A stretch of 64,000 nucleotides of DNA, taken from Viscum album. Taxonomy: Eukaryota; Streptophyta; Magnoliopsida; Santalales; Viscaceae. Below the pieces are notes generated by a model. That model worked only from the letters and a program-made list of their open reading frames with translations, was not told the origin of the DNA and did no database searches. A program made the translations under genes and the position numbers. The stretch lies in assembly GCA_963277665.1 (NCBI GenBank), contig OY728122.1, positions 1,549,894,868 through 1,549,958,867 on the forward strand, written 5' to 3'. Position 1 is the stretch's first letter. Each line of letters starts with the position of its first letter. This document shows positions 48,781 to 61,659 of the stretch, one piece after another.

Positions 48781-49210
48781 CCATAGAATTCAAGAAGAGG
48801 ATAATCACTACACTTATACTCAAACTACCAAATGGTGGTGAATGTGTTGTTATATATAGTTATGAATAAAAGAAATCCTTCGGTTGTTTACTCTTTTATA
48901 ATGGTTATGTGATAGCATTTTCCTCATGCCTATTTAATATCCTTGAGAAAAACAACCCGACACATGATATAGAGTTTGAAACTCTAATTTTTTCAATGTA
49001 AATCTAGCAACAGTATGTATATGGTGAGAATTGTGTCACATATACCGATAAATAATATTCCAAACTTTATATTCACATATAAGGAGCTCAAGATGTGTCA
49101 CAAAAGATGATAAGATCTAATAGATGATTATATTTTCTCTATTCACTACCATCTGATAAAGGTGAACAAGGAATCACATGCACTAACAAGAAAAGAAACT
49201 TCTACCTTAT
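48781..49210 (+). pseudogene. RNase H remnant of element F
   Basis: LPNGGECVVIYSYE near 48826 (normally VIYSDAS; the Asp is lost), GCLLFYNGYVIAFSS, NNPTHDIEFETLIFSM near 48952, VYGENCVTYTDK and YFLYSLPSDKGEQG (normally YHPGKAN). This is the domain that degrades the RNA strand during cDNA synthesis, here decayed. Confidence 0.7.
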
Positions 49211-49299
49211 TTATTATTTGGATTTATAAAAACCAAATATGTATGTACATGAAATGGATTGATCTATAAATCATAACGTTTGGGAATAAATTGAACCTT

Positions 49300-50565
49300 C
49301 CCCTTATGATTTTTCATCCATATGTCTAACAGAATATCAAGGAGTAAAAAATGGATGATCTGGACCTAAAAAAGAAAGTGAAAATTTTAAAGGGAATCAA
49401 CCAGACATTCATATCAATGTTGATGGTTGTATTTAGTTTGAGATACTTATTTCTGTGACTTAATTATATGATATGAATAAGAGATATTTTATAATGCACA
49501 TACCTCATCTTTATCCGTCAATACTGAATGTAAAAACTGTTATTTTTATCATCAGGAATACTTGTTGTTGGAAAAATGAGGAAAGTGATTTCATAATATA
49601 TCATAAGATGTTTATTATATCATACAGAAAATTCAGAGTGATAGTGGTCTAATGTTATGGTGAAAACATTGACTATACCCATATGAAAAAATAATAATAT
49701 CACTAAAGAAATCATCACTATTCTCCCTAAAAAATATAAAGGAAACAATGAAATATGGGTTGTGGTGAACCAACTCAGAAAGAAAACACCATTATTAATA
49801 TTTCGGAAGATTCCTCAACTGAAAAAATGGATAAGATATATGGGAAGTGGTGAGGAAGCATGGTTCTCCAATTCAATCATTTCTGATCATGATAAAATGG
49901 TTCACATATAAATTTTAGAGACATCTTCCACATGATTTAATTATTGAATTTAATATCAATAAGAAATTTTACCCCAAACAGATTTCCAATATGGGAGGAC
50001 TATTTCGAAGCTTCCGGAAACTCTAAGAGGCTAGACTATTGAATTAAAAGGGGGATTGGATTGAAATCACCCATTATTTTATTTCTCATATAACAATAGC
50101 TTTCACTCGTGTGTTCTAGTGGATCCATATGATGATCTATATGTGATTTCATGTTGAACTCAAACTTGGTAAGGTGAAGTTAGAGATGGAAATATACTTG
50201 GATTGTATCTTGTACAAGATATTCATGAAAATTTTCAAGCTGTCCAAAAACATATCAATGCTTTTTAGAGTCAGAAAAAGAGAAATGCTGCCAACCGATG
50301 AATGGACATTGAGTTCAATGATAGATATAATGTCTTCCTTAAAATTTCACCATGGATTAAAGTCATGTGGGTTGTAATGAATTTGAAGCACAACCCAATG
50401 TAAATTGGCCACATTGAGATCCTTGATGGCTTATGACTTGTGGCCAATTGGCTTTTAGTTCATCCAAATAGGGCTCATGTTCATGAATGTTTCCATGTAT
50501 CTCTCCAATGAAAGAATGTTTCTTACCCCTCACATGTTCTAAAGTTGGAGGTGGTACAACTATAT
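49300..50565 (+). pseudogene. Integrase remnant of element F
   Basis: GNNEIWVVVNQLRKKTP (49745-49795) matches the core block GNDAIWVIVDRLTKS. SIISDHDKMVH near 49877 retains the second catalytic Asp. The block around the Glu is decayed (PQTDFQYGRTI). FYFSYNNSFHSCVLVDPYDD near 50080 and YNVFLKISPWIKVMWV near 50335 are the end of the core and the start of the C-terminal region. Stops are numerous. Confidence 0.75.
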
Positions 50566-50760
50566 AATGTCCTCTCTTATAAAGAGTAGCTAGAAATGAT
50601 CTTGGATTGTAGAGACAATATACTATGCAACAAGAATACCAACTCTGTCATTTTTTTGTAGAAAATCCAAAAGTATGAAGAGACGATATGGGAATAGGGG
50701 GAATCGACTGAGGAGAAATATCGACACAAATTTTCACCATTGCTTGTAAAATGAAATATC
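50566..50760 (+). pseudogene. Chromodomain remnant of element F
   Basis: VLSYKE, stop, LEMILDCRDNILCNKNTNSV, then IQKYEETIWE and STEEKYRHKFSPLL. The spacing matches the chromodomain of element D (LSYKEQPVQILDLREKVLW to MRDKYPQLF). Confidence 0.75.
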
Positions 50761-50790
50761 AAGGGATTTAAAATATGGTGAAGAATATAA

Positions 50791-53575
50791 TGACCCATAA
50801 TTTGATCAAAGAATATTTCCCTTGTTATAAATATGTTGTATTGTATAATGAAGATACCTAGAATAGAGAAAACAATAAAAATTGTATTCTAAAAATTGAA
50901 TAATGAAATGAGTATAATTTATAGAAATTAAGGATCGTGTACTGATGGAATAGTAACCTGGCCATTTGAATAGTAATATGACCATTCAGAATAGTAATCC
51001 AGCCAATAAAATAGTGACCTCAACTATGAAAGCATAAATAAAATTTATTAATCTTATAAATTAAAATATTTTATAATTATATCATAGTATAAGTAAATAA
51101 ATATGTTTAAATGATGAATTATGTTGTGATATTTTTTTAAAATGTAAATATTTATATATAATTTTATAATTATTATAATGATATAAAGGAAGATTTATTT
51201 CATGAAAATGGAATAATAAATTAATATTATATTTTATTCTAATTATAATATACTTTTATGAAACCTTAATTAAATTTTTAATGGTCATACAATTTATTAT
51301 AATATTAAAATATGTATTTCTTGAAGAAATATGCATTTTATTGAAAAATTAATATTTCATATATAGAAAATTATTTTCCAAAAATGGAGTCTATATATTA
51401 AATCAACACATCGATAAATGTTTATAGTGAATTATAGGGAATTCTCTAAAATATTGTAATTTTTAGTGAATATTGAAATACGGTAATTTAGGATATAAGC
51501 TAAATCACAGAATATTTATTCATGGATGTTTTGTGGCTAAATTGACTAACATAATCCAAAACCATTCATTATTATTTAATATATTTGGTGATAAATATCA
51601 AAACTAGTGACACTCTAGAACTAAAATAAAAAAATAATGAATATAATAAAAACATACCCCATTCCTCCCCATATAAATAACACCACTCACCACCGCTTCT
51701 GATCATACAATAAAAGGCTTTTATCATGTCATAATTCTACCCATATCCATTTCCAATCTTCATACACAAGTCTAAGAGATACTGGACTTATCAAATGAAA
51801 AATCCCATGTGCCATAAGGATGTTCCCCTGGAGAAGATATTCAAGGGGTAAAATCCTCCATCGTTCTCCTTTAAAATCTTTTATTTTTTATTCATTACTC
51901 ACTATCCCTATCCATAGAGTCTTGGTATGTCAATTGTCAAATATAATCTATAATTTTATTCTTTTAATGTAATATCCATCATCCAATATCTTCTCTTATC
52001 ATTTTACACAAAAAATGAATACATCGTCTCTCATGTGTCGATTCACCGCCTTTGTGGAAGAAATTTTTTCATTTTATCTTAACCCCATTGAAGCTGATCA
52101 TAAAAACAATATTATCGTTAAAATATATAATAATATTCATATTATATTTTTTTATTTTGGAACTAATTTAAAAAACAAATACTTAATAAAATAACATTAT
52201 TTCATGATGGATTGAATAACCACCATCATAAACTAAAAATAAATATCATTAATGTTTAATCTAAATAATAATAATCATATAAAAATGAAGAATAAGAAAT
52301 TTTAAAATTATGTATGTTCATTAATAAGATATAATTTCATTTTATTAGAGTTATTCTCTTACAATTGAATTGATCATGAAAATAATGAAAATAAACTATC
52401 CCAGAACGTCGAAATCAAACTATATAACATATAAAAGTTTTCATAAATGAAATTAATAAAATTAAATTAAATTAAATACATATAAAAAAATTTCGGTATT
52501 TTGTAATTAATGATTATAATTTCATTATCCATGATATTTAGTAAAGGCGATGAAATTATTCAGACATATGGTAAGGGGATTCTCCATCTTGTCTACTGTT
52601 CTTTGGGTTAAACCAATTTAATTCTAAATTTCCATGTGGATATTCATTTAATGTTCATTAAATATAATTTAATTGTCTATAAATATAATTTAAAATTATA
52701 TAAATGATTAAAACTAGGTTTATGAAAAATATAAATATTTTCCAAAAGCATTCTTCTTTCCAAAACACATCTCGACTCCGCTTGAGATGGTTTCTTCTTC
52801 ACTCAAGATTGATGTTTCTAATACCAAGTATCATTTCAACATTTCATATAAGAACAAAAATGTTTATTTAACAATGTAAGATTTAGGAACATATTATTAA
52901 TCACATTCATTTATAGGAGTTAATTTATGACTTTGATTCTTGTATGTTTTATATGACATGAATGATTTTGTAAATGTTATGACATGAAGCGTGGGACCGA
53001 AATTAAATATCCCTCTAATGGATCAAGTAATGTGATGTATCTCAGGAGATAATGTGCAATATTCTCGAAAATGATGATATACTAGTTCATAAGGATGATT
53101 TTATGGTGAATTTCATATGTTACATGTGAGCATGTTTCTAGCTTTTTCATAATAATGTGTGCTATTTGACCACTAAGGAATGATGTTTCATTTTTTTGTA
53201 TTGGAAAATTCCATGCCATTATATAATGTATGCTTTAAATTATAATGATGATGATTATATGATTATTTTATAATGATGTTGATTATACTCACTCATGTTA
53301 TATTTATCCATGCCTTATTCATCATGTTACTGGGATATTATCTCACCGATTTCTCTACTGTATATCCTTTGGTGACTAAATGTTCTAAAGTGAATGTGAG
53401 ATTTGGAAGGATAAAGAATATGTCCAAAAATTGATATTTATGTTTTATTATGTTCATGTTATGCATGATGAAAATTGTAAAAACACATAGAATATTTGGA
53501 TCCAATATTTGTAACTGTATTTTTTTACCATTAAAATGATGAACTAGTTATGTATGAAAATGTAGGGTCACTATA
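50791..53575 (+). repeat. 3' LTR of element F (2785 bp)
   Basis: Begins TGACCCATAATTTGATCAA and ends GGGTCACTATA. Same order of landmarks as 43252-46036. The preceding purine tract is decayed and not convincing. Confidence 0.85.
50947..51021 (+). repeat. Short tandem repeats (about 20 bp) in 3' LTR of F
   Basis: Four units of GGAATAGTAACCTGGCCAT type, the partner of 43408-43480. Confidence 0.65.
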
Positions 53576-54600
53576 CACATAGAGTAGACTGTCATTCAGA
53601 TTATCGTGTGTCTTTCCCATGACCTGGGACCTCCACCACAACCCATTCTTATATTGGTTACATTTGTGGACCCTCATAGGGTTTAATCAAGGAATCATGA
53701 TTATAATTCCATTTTCCAAAATCCACAAATCTTCCGAGGATATAATAAACCTAAAGATGATAATGATTGGTTGGGGAATATATTTATATTTTGGATTTCA
53801 TGTAAACACTAAATTCGATTAATGTGAAATGAGCTATCAAGCTATAGGGACCAAGGAAAAGATGGAAGGACTGGATGGTGATGACAAAGATGCACAAGGG
53901 ATTGATGTGGAATGAAATTAATGATATTTAACAAACAATTTCTATTTAGATTCTTTGGAACTGAATAGGCTATATAGATTTTTTAACATGATTTGGCTGA
54001 CATGACCATGAAAGAATATGTGAACCGATTCTCCAAGATAGTGATGTTTGCACTGAAGATTTTATCAAATAATATGTTGAAGACGTGACAATTTGAGATG
54101 GTAGTTTTATCAGATATTCATTATAATTTTTCATGATGATTCTCTCTTCATATGATAATGTTATGGTTGAGAATTATATGGCTGTAATGTCAGGGGTGAT
54201 GAGGGTTTTCTTCTCATATTGGTAGTTCCATGATTTCCTTTAATGTAAATATAATTTTGGATGTGTCTCATAATGGTTCTAAACACTGGTTTCTTCCATA
54301 CATCCTACATTTCTAGGAATATACCCTTTGACTTTCTTCAAGTGTGTAATTCTTGGGAATTCAATATATGGTGTAACTAATGCACCGATGATTTGATGAT
54401 CATGTTGACATTCAAGGCAATTGTACCAATTATGTTATTTCTTTGGTACCCCATAATGTAGCATGGTATCATCAACACAAAAAATTAATTTGGGGGGATT
54501 TATATTATTCACTATTTAAGGGGTTTTCACTATTGAAATTTGGAAAAAAGCTTATTCATGAAGTGGAAGAGTCTACAGAGGAAGTCAGTATGGGTCAAGT
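53576..54600 (+). pseudogene. gag remnant of element C, second part
   Basis: After the end of element F the gag of C resumes. FQNPQIFRGYNKPKDDNDWL (about 53714-53775) with GNIFIFWIS is the start of the capsid domain. DLADMTMKEYVNRFSKIVMF near 53994 matches the late capsid block (MTVKEYALKFTELSRYA). Stops and frame shifts are frequent. A zinc knuckle is not clear. Confidence 0.68.
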
Positions 54601-54604
54601 GTGA

Positions 54605-54960
54605 GTGAGATGTTCCATAACTATTGCTTCATCTTTATTAACTACTTTATTTGACATTGGTGCATGTCATCGATTTATATCAACTCATATAATAGAATTT
54701 ATAAATATTAAAATGCAGTTTTTTTATGTGATGGATATGAATACACCCCTAAAAACGAATATTGATTTTGGTCACCATTTTCTATATTCTGTTTTCTATT
54801 TATCTAATGTCAATCAAACTGGGGATTTTATGGTTCTCTACATAAAGCAGATTTCTGTCCTTTTTGGGATGGATTGGCTCATTTATAGTAAGGTCTAAAT
54901 TGACCTTTATATTCAATGGGTATCCTTTATCACACCTGATGGAGTATTCCATATATTTTA
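54605..54960 (+). pseudogene. Protease of element C
   Basis: An open frame of 97 codons reads ASSLLTTLFDIGACHRFIS, where the active-site triplet DTG has become DIG (54653-54661), and ends ISVLFGMDWLIYSKV, the conserved GMDWL block, before a stop at 54896. The aspartate survives but the Thr to Ile change and surrounding breaks make it inactive. It resembles the protease of element B (LLTTLSDTGMSQLFISTH). Confidence 0.78.
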
Positions 54961-55204
54961 GGGAGAAAGGAAACTAAGGTCGGGTAGCGCGAAACATTAT
55001 AGTCCAGATCTGGGGAATGTAATATATGTTTTTTAGCTCTACATGGATTAGGAATCTGTTAGTGATGATATCCCTCTCATTTTCATCATATTTAATAAAA
55101 AATTACTTTCGGAATTTTTTTGTATTTCCATTAGTAAGAGTGGTAGATATCTCTAATGATTTTGTGTTCAGTAGTAAATGAGTTTTTCTTCATTCTTACC
55201 ACAT
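54961..55204 (+). other. Spacer between protease and RT of element C
   Basis: Corresponds to the protease-RT linker. Only weak coding traces remain. Confidence 0.4.
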
Positions 55205-56128
55205 CATACAATATATAATGAACGAGTTGAGGACACAGTTGGATGATCTATTAGAGAAACATTATACAAGAATAAGTTAGTTACCATAGGTAATGAATAT
55301 TCTTTTTTTTTGTGAAATCTAATGGAACCCTACACATATATGTTTATTTATGAAAATTAAACTAAAAATGGTAAAGAACAGGTGTTAGTTTCCCTAGAAA
55401 GATGACTTGTTTGACCAGTTGAAAGGGGTGGAGTGGATATGTAATATTGATCCCTGATCAAGCTAACACCGATTGAAAATAAAATATTATAAAATTAATG
55501 AAACCACCTTCCAGAAGAGGTATCACCATTATGAGTGACTTTTCATGCCATTTGGTCAATGAAATTCACTTGTAGTGTTTATGGGTTTGATTATACTAAT
55601 ATTCTTGGAGTATGTTGATATTTTTTAGTAGAATTTATTGGTATAATTATAGATTAATCTAATTTTGAGGAGGATCTTTTGCATCATTTAAGAGAATTTT
55701 TGGAATTGTTGAGGAATAATAGGCTTTATTCCAATCTATCAAAACATGATTTATAGATTCAGGAAGTGATGTTCTTGGAACATGTACAATCAGAAAAGTT
55801 TATTTAATTTGACCCTAAAATGGATAAATCTATTAATACATGGGAGAGATAGCACAATGATTTCAAGAATCCGTGATTTTTGGGTTTAGTGAAGCGTTAT
55901 CACAGGTTTTCAAGATATTTCCCAAAGATGGATTCTCCAATGACTTCTCTCACATGGCAGGGTGTACTGTTTTCTACGGATTAGAAATTTGAGATTTATA
56001 TTGTTAATAAAAAAAATTCTGAATTTATCACTGTTTTTTACTCACCAATAGGTTGGTTAACAATATGTGTAATTTTGTGAAACAAATGTTCTAGTTTTAG
56101 ATGTGTTCATATGTATGGATATCACGTC
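55205..56128 (+). pseudogene. Reverse transcriptase of element C, cut by element G
   Basis: MNELRTQLDDLLEKHYTRIS near 55219 (normally LK.QL.ELL.KG.IR.S) starts the domain. KDDLFDQLKGVEWICNIDP near 55398 matches the [10 protein letters not shown] block. LREFLELLRNNRLYSNLSKH (about 55690-55745) and LGLVKRYHRFSRYFPKMDSP near 55880 are the thumb and connection. MTSLTWQGVLFSTD ends the recognisable part, and element G begins at 56129. The catalytic box is not recognisable. Many stops. Confidence 0.7.
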
Positions 56129-57765
56129 TGTAACACCGGAGACTTTTATGAGAAATAATTTGTTTTTATATTATATAAATCATCAAAGAAATCTTTTAAT
56201 GCACACAAGACTAGCTTGTCTTGCTTTACACGCAATCGCGACCTTCTTCGATAGCTTGCGTCGTACACAATACCGAGTTTCACTAAACAACGATATGCTA
56301 TTGAAATATTACTAAAACTAGACGTTATGAATATTAATACCCACTTTTTGAAATTTTTTAAATTTTATTTTTTAAAATGGACTTCATTTTTGGATTCGGA
56401 ATATCGAAATTAGCCTACGGTGAAATTTTGGTATTTTTCTGAAAACATTCAATTTTTGATGAATAGTGAAAACACTGGGTTACTATTTAAAAACCGACTT
56501 TTTATTTAAAAAATTATTTATTTTATTTAAATTTATTTTAGGTCAAAATTGATACATAATACCGATATATGTTCAATTCAATTCATTGGAGTCATTTTTT
56601 AATAATTTTATATATATTAAAATTTTATTGAACTTTTCACCGTCTTTTAACCACCTCCTAGGAGAATTTGCAAATTTAAATAAAACATAATTTTACCGCT
56701 TCTATGAGTGGAATTTCGAAAATCCGGGAGACACGATTAATATCAAGGACTAAAATGTGGTTCAATGAGATGAAAATAATTTTTTTGTGAATAGTATCTT
56801 TTTACTTTTTTTTACCACGGTTAAAAGTAAATAGGGTAATTAAGGGTAAAAATGATATTATTATTACCCTAACACATGTAATAATTCTATTGGACAAGTT
56901 TAATTCGACCAAAAACAACCTTACGAATAAAATATGACCATTTAGTCCCACTTGGATTACATTAGGACATTTAATACTAATTTATTTAAAGAAGGGATAA
57001 AATAGTTATAATCAAAGTTTAATAAGTAAATCATTTTTAATATAGAGTTATACATAATATAAATTAGACTATAAATATTAATTAGAAAGATAAAACTATT
57101 TCATACATACATTTATTTTATTTTTAATTTTTAGACTAAAAATAATTTAATTTATTTATGACACAATGATGATGCAGTAATTATCTTATTAATGAAATAT
57201 TGACATAATTGATGTTATAAATACCCAAATAAATGTAATTTGAGACTTTATATGAATTACAATAATTTTCTAGGTTAATATGACATGTTATTATTGATTT
57301 AATTAAATTTTTTCGAACTAATATTTCTGTTAGGATTTTCACAAAAATCAATTACCAAATAGTGTCAAAATTGACATAAAATAGTTTTTAAAACAAATAT
57401 TATATTATTAATTGTTAATTTATTCCTAAAAATATAAGGTTAGGAGAAATGACTTAGATAAGGTTATATATATTAATAATAAACATCTTGGGGTTTTTTT
57501 GGGTTGTTATAGTATGTTTATTAACCTTATAGTGTAAGAAAACAAGAAGACACGGTAAAAGTTATATTATCTAACATAAAGTTAAATCTAAATGATAAGG
57601 TTAAAATAGAAACCTAAACTTGTCTAAATTCTATTGGATGAGAGGATTTAGACTCATACCCACCTTATATTAGAAATAAATCAATTTGGATCTATTAAAA
57701 AACCGAATATGACCTTATAATAAAATAATATTTTTAGTTTTTCCAAAGGTGCCCCTCTCCTCCCT

Positions 57766-57773
57766 TATAAAAG
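57766..57773 (+). promoter_or_regulatory. TATA box in LTR of element G
   Basis: TATAAAAG in CCTCCCTTATAAAAGGG. Conserved in four LTRs of this family in the window. Confidence 0.7.
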
Positions 57774-58110
57774 GGAACCTCCTCCCTCTCTTCCTCACAC
57801 CACTTTGAGCCTTTAAGCCCGGCCAAGACCTGAAAAAATCTCTTCTCCACTTCCCTAAAAGCATCCTAGAGGTCCTGTTCTTCTTCAAAGACCAATTTCA
57901 GTGCCCTAAGAGGAGGTCTCAAAGAGGCGTTTCAAAGAAGAGGTAATGTCCGTTACCGATTCTTTAAACTTTATTTCTTCATCCACCTATTCTTATTTAG
58001 TTGTTTCATTATGAAGTAATAACATCTGTATCACTCATATACTGATATTTTATTATAATTATGAAACAACCCTATTTCACCATCTTTCCATCCTACGGAA
58101 AATGAAATCA

Positions 58111-58154
58111 CCGTGCGTGCATACGTACGGAATACCGTCTCCACGCCGTGGTGT
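58111..58154 (+). promoter_or_regulatory. GTACGTAC / GTCTCCAC motif, copy 1 in element G
   Basis: Reads GTGCATACGTACGGAATACC then GTCTCCACGCCGTGGTG. Downstream of the TATA box, so within the transcribed leader if TATA is used. Function unknown. Confidence 0.5.
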
Positions 58155-58298
58155 AATCTATTTTCCACCACCACCTTACATGGATGGGTATAATGGTGTA
58201 AATAATAACTATATATGATTATTTAAAAGTGATATTGATTCTGAAATAGTATACATACACTCCAATACAATTCCACGATCATAGGAACGATATCATCG

Positions 58299-58335
58299 CT
58301 CGTGCGTACGTACGGAATACTGTCTCCACGATGTG
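58299..58335 (+). promoter_or_regulatory. GTACGTAC / GTCTCCAC motif, copy 2 in element G
   Basis: Reads CTCGTGCGTACGTACGGAAT then ACTGTCTCCACGATGTG, 188 bases after the first copy. Confidence 0.5.
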
Positions 58336-59958
58336 ATGTGACTCGTTCTACATGATCTTCATTGCATAATGATTATATAAATGAATTGAATGAATTAATA
58401 TGATATATATTACACTAATACCATTCTGGAAATTCAGTATCTATAACCTAAAGAGAATAATAATAATTTATTCTACAAAAAACGCATAAGAACAAAAAGT
58501 AATAAACACCCGAATAACTAGTAGCAATGAAATATTACTAATAAGAAGCTAAGAATATGGCCATATATGATATCATAACAATGAATATGATTATTTAATA
58601 AGTCAAAGTCATTATTTAAATAATTATACAGGAGGTTCGGACACATACGAAGCAAATCGAACCTAAGGTAAGGGAAAATCTCGCAATCTCATTTTTATCC
58701 GAGATTTGTTTGTACTTCAGAATTTACTGGGGAATATTTATCATCCACATCCATGTTTCCTCAATAGGTAATATTTATATCCTTCTACAATTTTTTATAT
58801 CCAATTTTACCCTTCGGTGAGTTTTTATTAAATGATATGAAAGGAATCTTTTGTCATTTTTTGTACGAGGAACTTTTTGAATTTTCCGACAAAAGTACGA
58901 GATGAATGTTTATTTTTAACTTATACGACATGAATGGATTTATAAAATATTATTTCCAAGAATCTTCCTTTTCAAGTTTCCAAGTTTATTTTAATCAACT
59001 TTTTTGAGTTTAAAATTGTATGACATGTTATGAAAGGAAACATGTTTTTCAAGTAGAAAGGATATTTTCCTCGAGAATTGAATTCAAGTGTTTTATCAAA
59101 ATTATTTTCCATCTAAGATAATATAGGGTAAAGTTTCTATCCCTATTATTACATTGATTTGATTATGTTGTGATGTAAATAATTTTATGAATTCCTTTAT
59201 CTTATATGAATTGTTTTATGATATCACGATGTTTAAGAATCCCATTTTTATTACATGGGTTATGCAATAATGTATGATTTTTTTGATTTTGTAGAACACA
59301 TAAAAATGGTATCATTATGAGATGGGTGGGACCTATATCTCCCTGAAATGCATTGGGTAAAGATTTATATCTCATGAGATAGACATGGCTGGAACGGCAG
59401 GTTAAACCGGTTCAGTGAAACAGGACTGAAAAGAGGAGTGAACTCGGTTCAGAAATAGACTTTGTCTGCTAAGATAGTCTTGGCAATGAGTCTTGACTAA
59501 TAAGAAATGATTCTATATTATTAGGTTTGTATTCCACAAAGTTTCATGTTTTATGTTATGATTATTGGGATTACATTTCACTACTATGATTTATCCTATG
59601 TTATGAAATTATGATTTCTTTTGCAGGTTAAGATTTCCAAAATGTTATGTTCTTATGAATATGATGTGATTGATATTTCTTTTGTTTACCCTTGCTGAGC
59701 ATTTGAGCTCACCCTTTTGTATGTTTTCTTTCCCCAGGTCAGGAAGAGGGTTATTAAGTGGGATATTCCAAAAGTGACTCTAGATATTATGAAATAAATG
59801 GGAGTCAATGTAGATGTTTTATGAACCATTTGTTTATGTTTCCCAGTTTCTAAAGACACTATACCTATACGGTCTATTCCTGGTTTTTTATATGTTGTAA
59901 TAAGTGTGCTTCAATTTTGAAGTATTAACAATGTATGTAAAGTATGGGTCGTTATAGT

Positions 59959-59969
59959 TGGTATTAGAG
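59959..59969 (+). other. Primer-binding site of element G
   Basis: TGGTATTAGAG, one C-to-T mismatch from the initiator tRNA-Met complement, two bases after the LTR. Confidence 0.82.
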
Positions 59970-60177
59970 GAAAGGTATAGTCAAACATGGGAAACTTGTA
60001 TGGGAAAGCCTTAGTAAGAACCCTAAGGATAAGTCTAAGCATAGAACACAATCTTAGTGTTTTAGAAATGGCCATGAACAACCTATGATAAGACCTTAAG
60101 TGTGAAATTTTAGGCTTGATTATGTTTTTTCCTATTATAATTAGTGTTTCTCAGACTATTTTTCTTGGTTTTAGTCA

Positions 60178-61260
60178 ATGGATGGAACCCGAAGGAACCG
60201 TGTTAATGTGGAATGCGATGGGAAATGCAGTTATTGTCCCCCTGAGCAACCAAACGTGATGGGATCTGGAATGCAAAATCTTGTAGACATGCTCACATAA
60301 CTTTCTCAAGCTACGAATCAAGAAGGACTTCCAAACGATCAAAGGAAGGAGAAAAATTCTGTTGAATCCTTCATGAGGCAGTGTCCACCTTGATTCAGTG
60401 GGTCTTCTGATCCATTAGTGGCTGAACAATGGATCCGTACCACTGAAAAGATATTTTCAGTTCTTCAATGTTCTGAACAAGATAAAGTCATCTTAGCAGT
60501 TTATAGTTTGGAAGGTGAAGCTGATCAATGGTGGAATCTTATTAAGAATATGAGGCAAAGGGATGAAATTGAGTCCATGGAATGGGACGAGTTAAAGAAC
60601 GTATTTTTCAATAAGTACTTCCCTCATATTCTCCGAACAAAGATGGAGAAGGAGTTTCTTGAACTAAAGCAAAATAATGATGAATCTGTTGGTACCTACG
60701 AAGCAAATTTTACAAGACTTGAAAGGTACGCTTCTGGGATTATTATCCAATAAAATAGTAATACTGATCGATTCTTTAGTGGATTAAAACCAATTATTCA
60801 ATGGGAGTTTTCCATAAGGGACTTCAATAGCTACAAGGAAATTGTTTGATGTGCTCTCTAGGTTGAGATGGAGATTGGAGTAACCCATCAGTCATATGGG
60901 TTTGATAAGAAGAGGAAAATGGAATTCAAAGGAAAATCTAAAGATCACACTGAAAAGAAGATGAGTTTTCCCTTATGCTCAAAGTGTGGAAAGAAACATG
61001 GAGGAAATTGTCTTAAGGGGACAAGAAAATGTTATAAGTGTGTAAAAGAAGGTCATCGGGCAATTGAATGTCGAAATAATGGAAAGAAGATGTCTAATGA
61101 TGCAAACAAAGGAAGGGATACACATAATGAACCTACTTCAGTTCAATGTTTCATGTTAAACGAAATGGGGAATTATGACAATCAATGCCCCAATCCAAGG
61201 GTTGATGATGATGATCGACGTCAACAAACTCTTAAGGCCAAAGACAAAGGAAAGCCACAT
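60178..61260 (+). pseudogene. gag of element G
   Basis: The ATG at 60178 opens MDGTRRNRVNVECDGKCSYC. Capsid follows as VAEQWIRTTEKIFSVLQCSE (from 60418), YSLEGEADQWWNLIKNM, EWDELKNVFFNKYFPH and NDESVGTYEANFTRLERYAS. A Cys/His pair segment CSKCGKKHGGNC and a full zinc knuckle CYKCVKEGHRAIEC (CX2CX4HX4C, 61030-61071) follow. In-frame stops lie at 60298, 60391, 60751, 60847 and 60859, but the frame never shifts. Gag packages the element RNA. The length and order are those of an intact family member. Confidence 0.88.
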
Positions 61261-61656
61261 ACAATTACTATCGGCGATGTGGATTATGATAACGAAGTGG
61301 TGAAAGGTACACTTATCATCCACTCTAAAGTAGAAAATGATTTATTTGATTCTAGATCTACCGAATCTTTTATTTCTGAAGAATTTTCTAAGGGTATCAC
61401 CGTATTACATCAACAATTAGATGTTGAGTTAGCTATGACAACCCCTGATGGCAAAACAGTCGCATCAAAAGTTTATAATTCTTCTATGATTGAAGTTTGT
61501 GGGAAAGTGCTTCCTGCAAATCTTGTGATCCTTCCTATAGTGGAATTTGATGAGATTCTTGGCATGGATTTGATTTCTCTATATGGAGCTCATATAAATT
61601 TCCAAATAAGGGAAGTCACATTTCATATTCCAGATCAATATATGATCGTCTATCGA
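61261..61656 (+). pseudogene. Protease of element G
   Basis: In the same frame as gag: GTLIIHSKVENDLFDSRSTE then SFISEEF, where the active-site DSG has become DSR (61348-61356). The fold's later part is well kept: VCGKVLPANLVILPIVEFDE, ILGMDLISLYGAHINF. A stop at 61657 ends the open stretch. Loss of the active-site Gly predicts an inactive enzyme. Confidence 0.85.
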
Positions 61657-61659
61657 TGA

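Larger units (their letters stand above)
43252..53575 (+). mobile_element. Element F: chromovirus with two 2785-bp LTRs
   Basis: LTRs at 43252-46036 and 50791-53575 are equal in length and both begin TGACCCATAAT. The interior (4.75 kb) runs primer-binding site, gag, protease, RT, RNase H, integrase and chromodomain on the plus strand. The LTRs differ at many positions, so the insertion is old, although younger than element C, whose gag it splits. I could not identify a clean 5-bp target-site duplication (tttaa before, cacat after). Confidence 0.85.
21466..56128 (+). mobile_element. Element C: chromovirus split by three later insertions
   Basis: The pieces occur in the order of one element: LTR (21466-23292), primer-binding site (23295), leader (23306-23315 then 42864-43176), first 24 gag codons (43177-43251), rest of gag (53576-54600), protease (54605) and RT (55205-56128). 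The gaps are filled exactly by element D (23316-42863), element F (43252-53575) and, at the right, element G from 56129. The leader and gag start resemble those of element B. The remainder of RNase H, integrase and the 3' LTR should lie beyond the window. The span given includes the inserted elements. Confidence 0.7.
56129..59956 (+). repeat. 5' LTR of element G (3828 bp)
   Basis: TGTAACACC start, GGTCGTTATA end (a decayed TTACA). Contains TATA at 57766, the paired GTACGTAC motif at 58111 and 58299, and the CCCTTGCTGAGCATTTGAGC run near 59688. Related to the LTRs of A and D; for example CACGGTTAAAAGTAAATAGG at 56816 has close matches at 29792 and, on the minus strand, near 3780. Confidence 0.9.
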
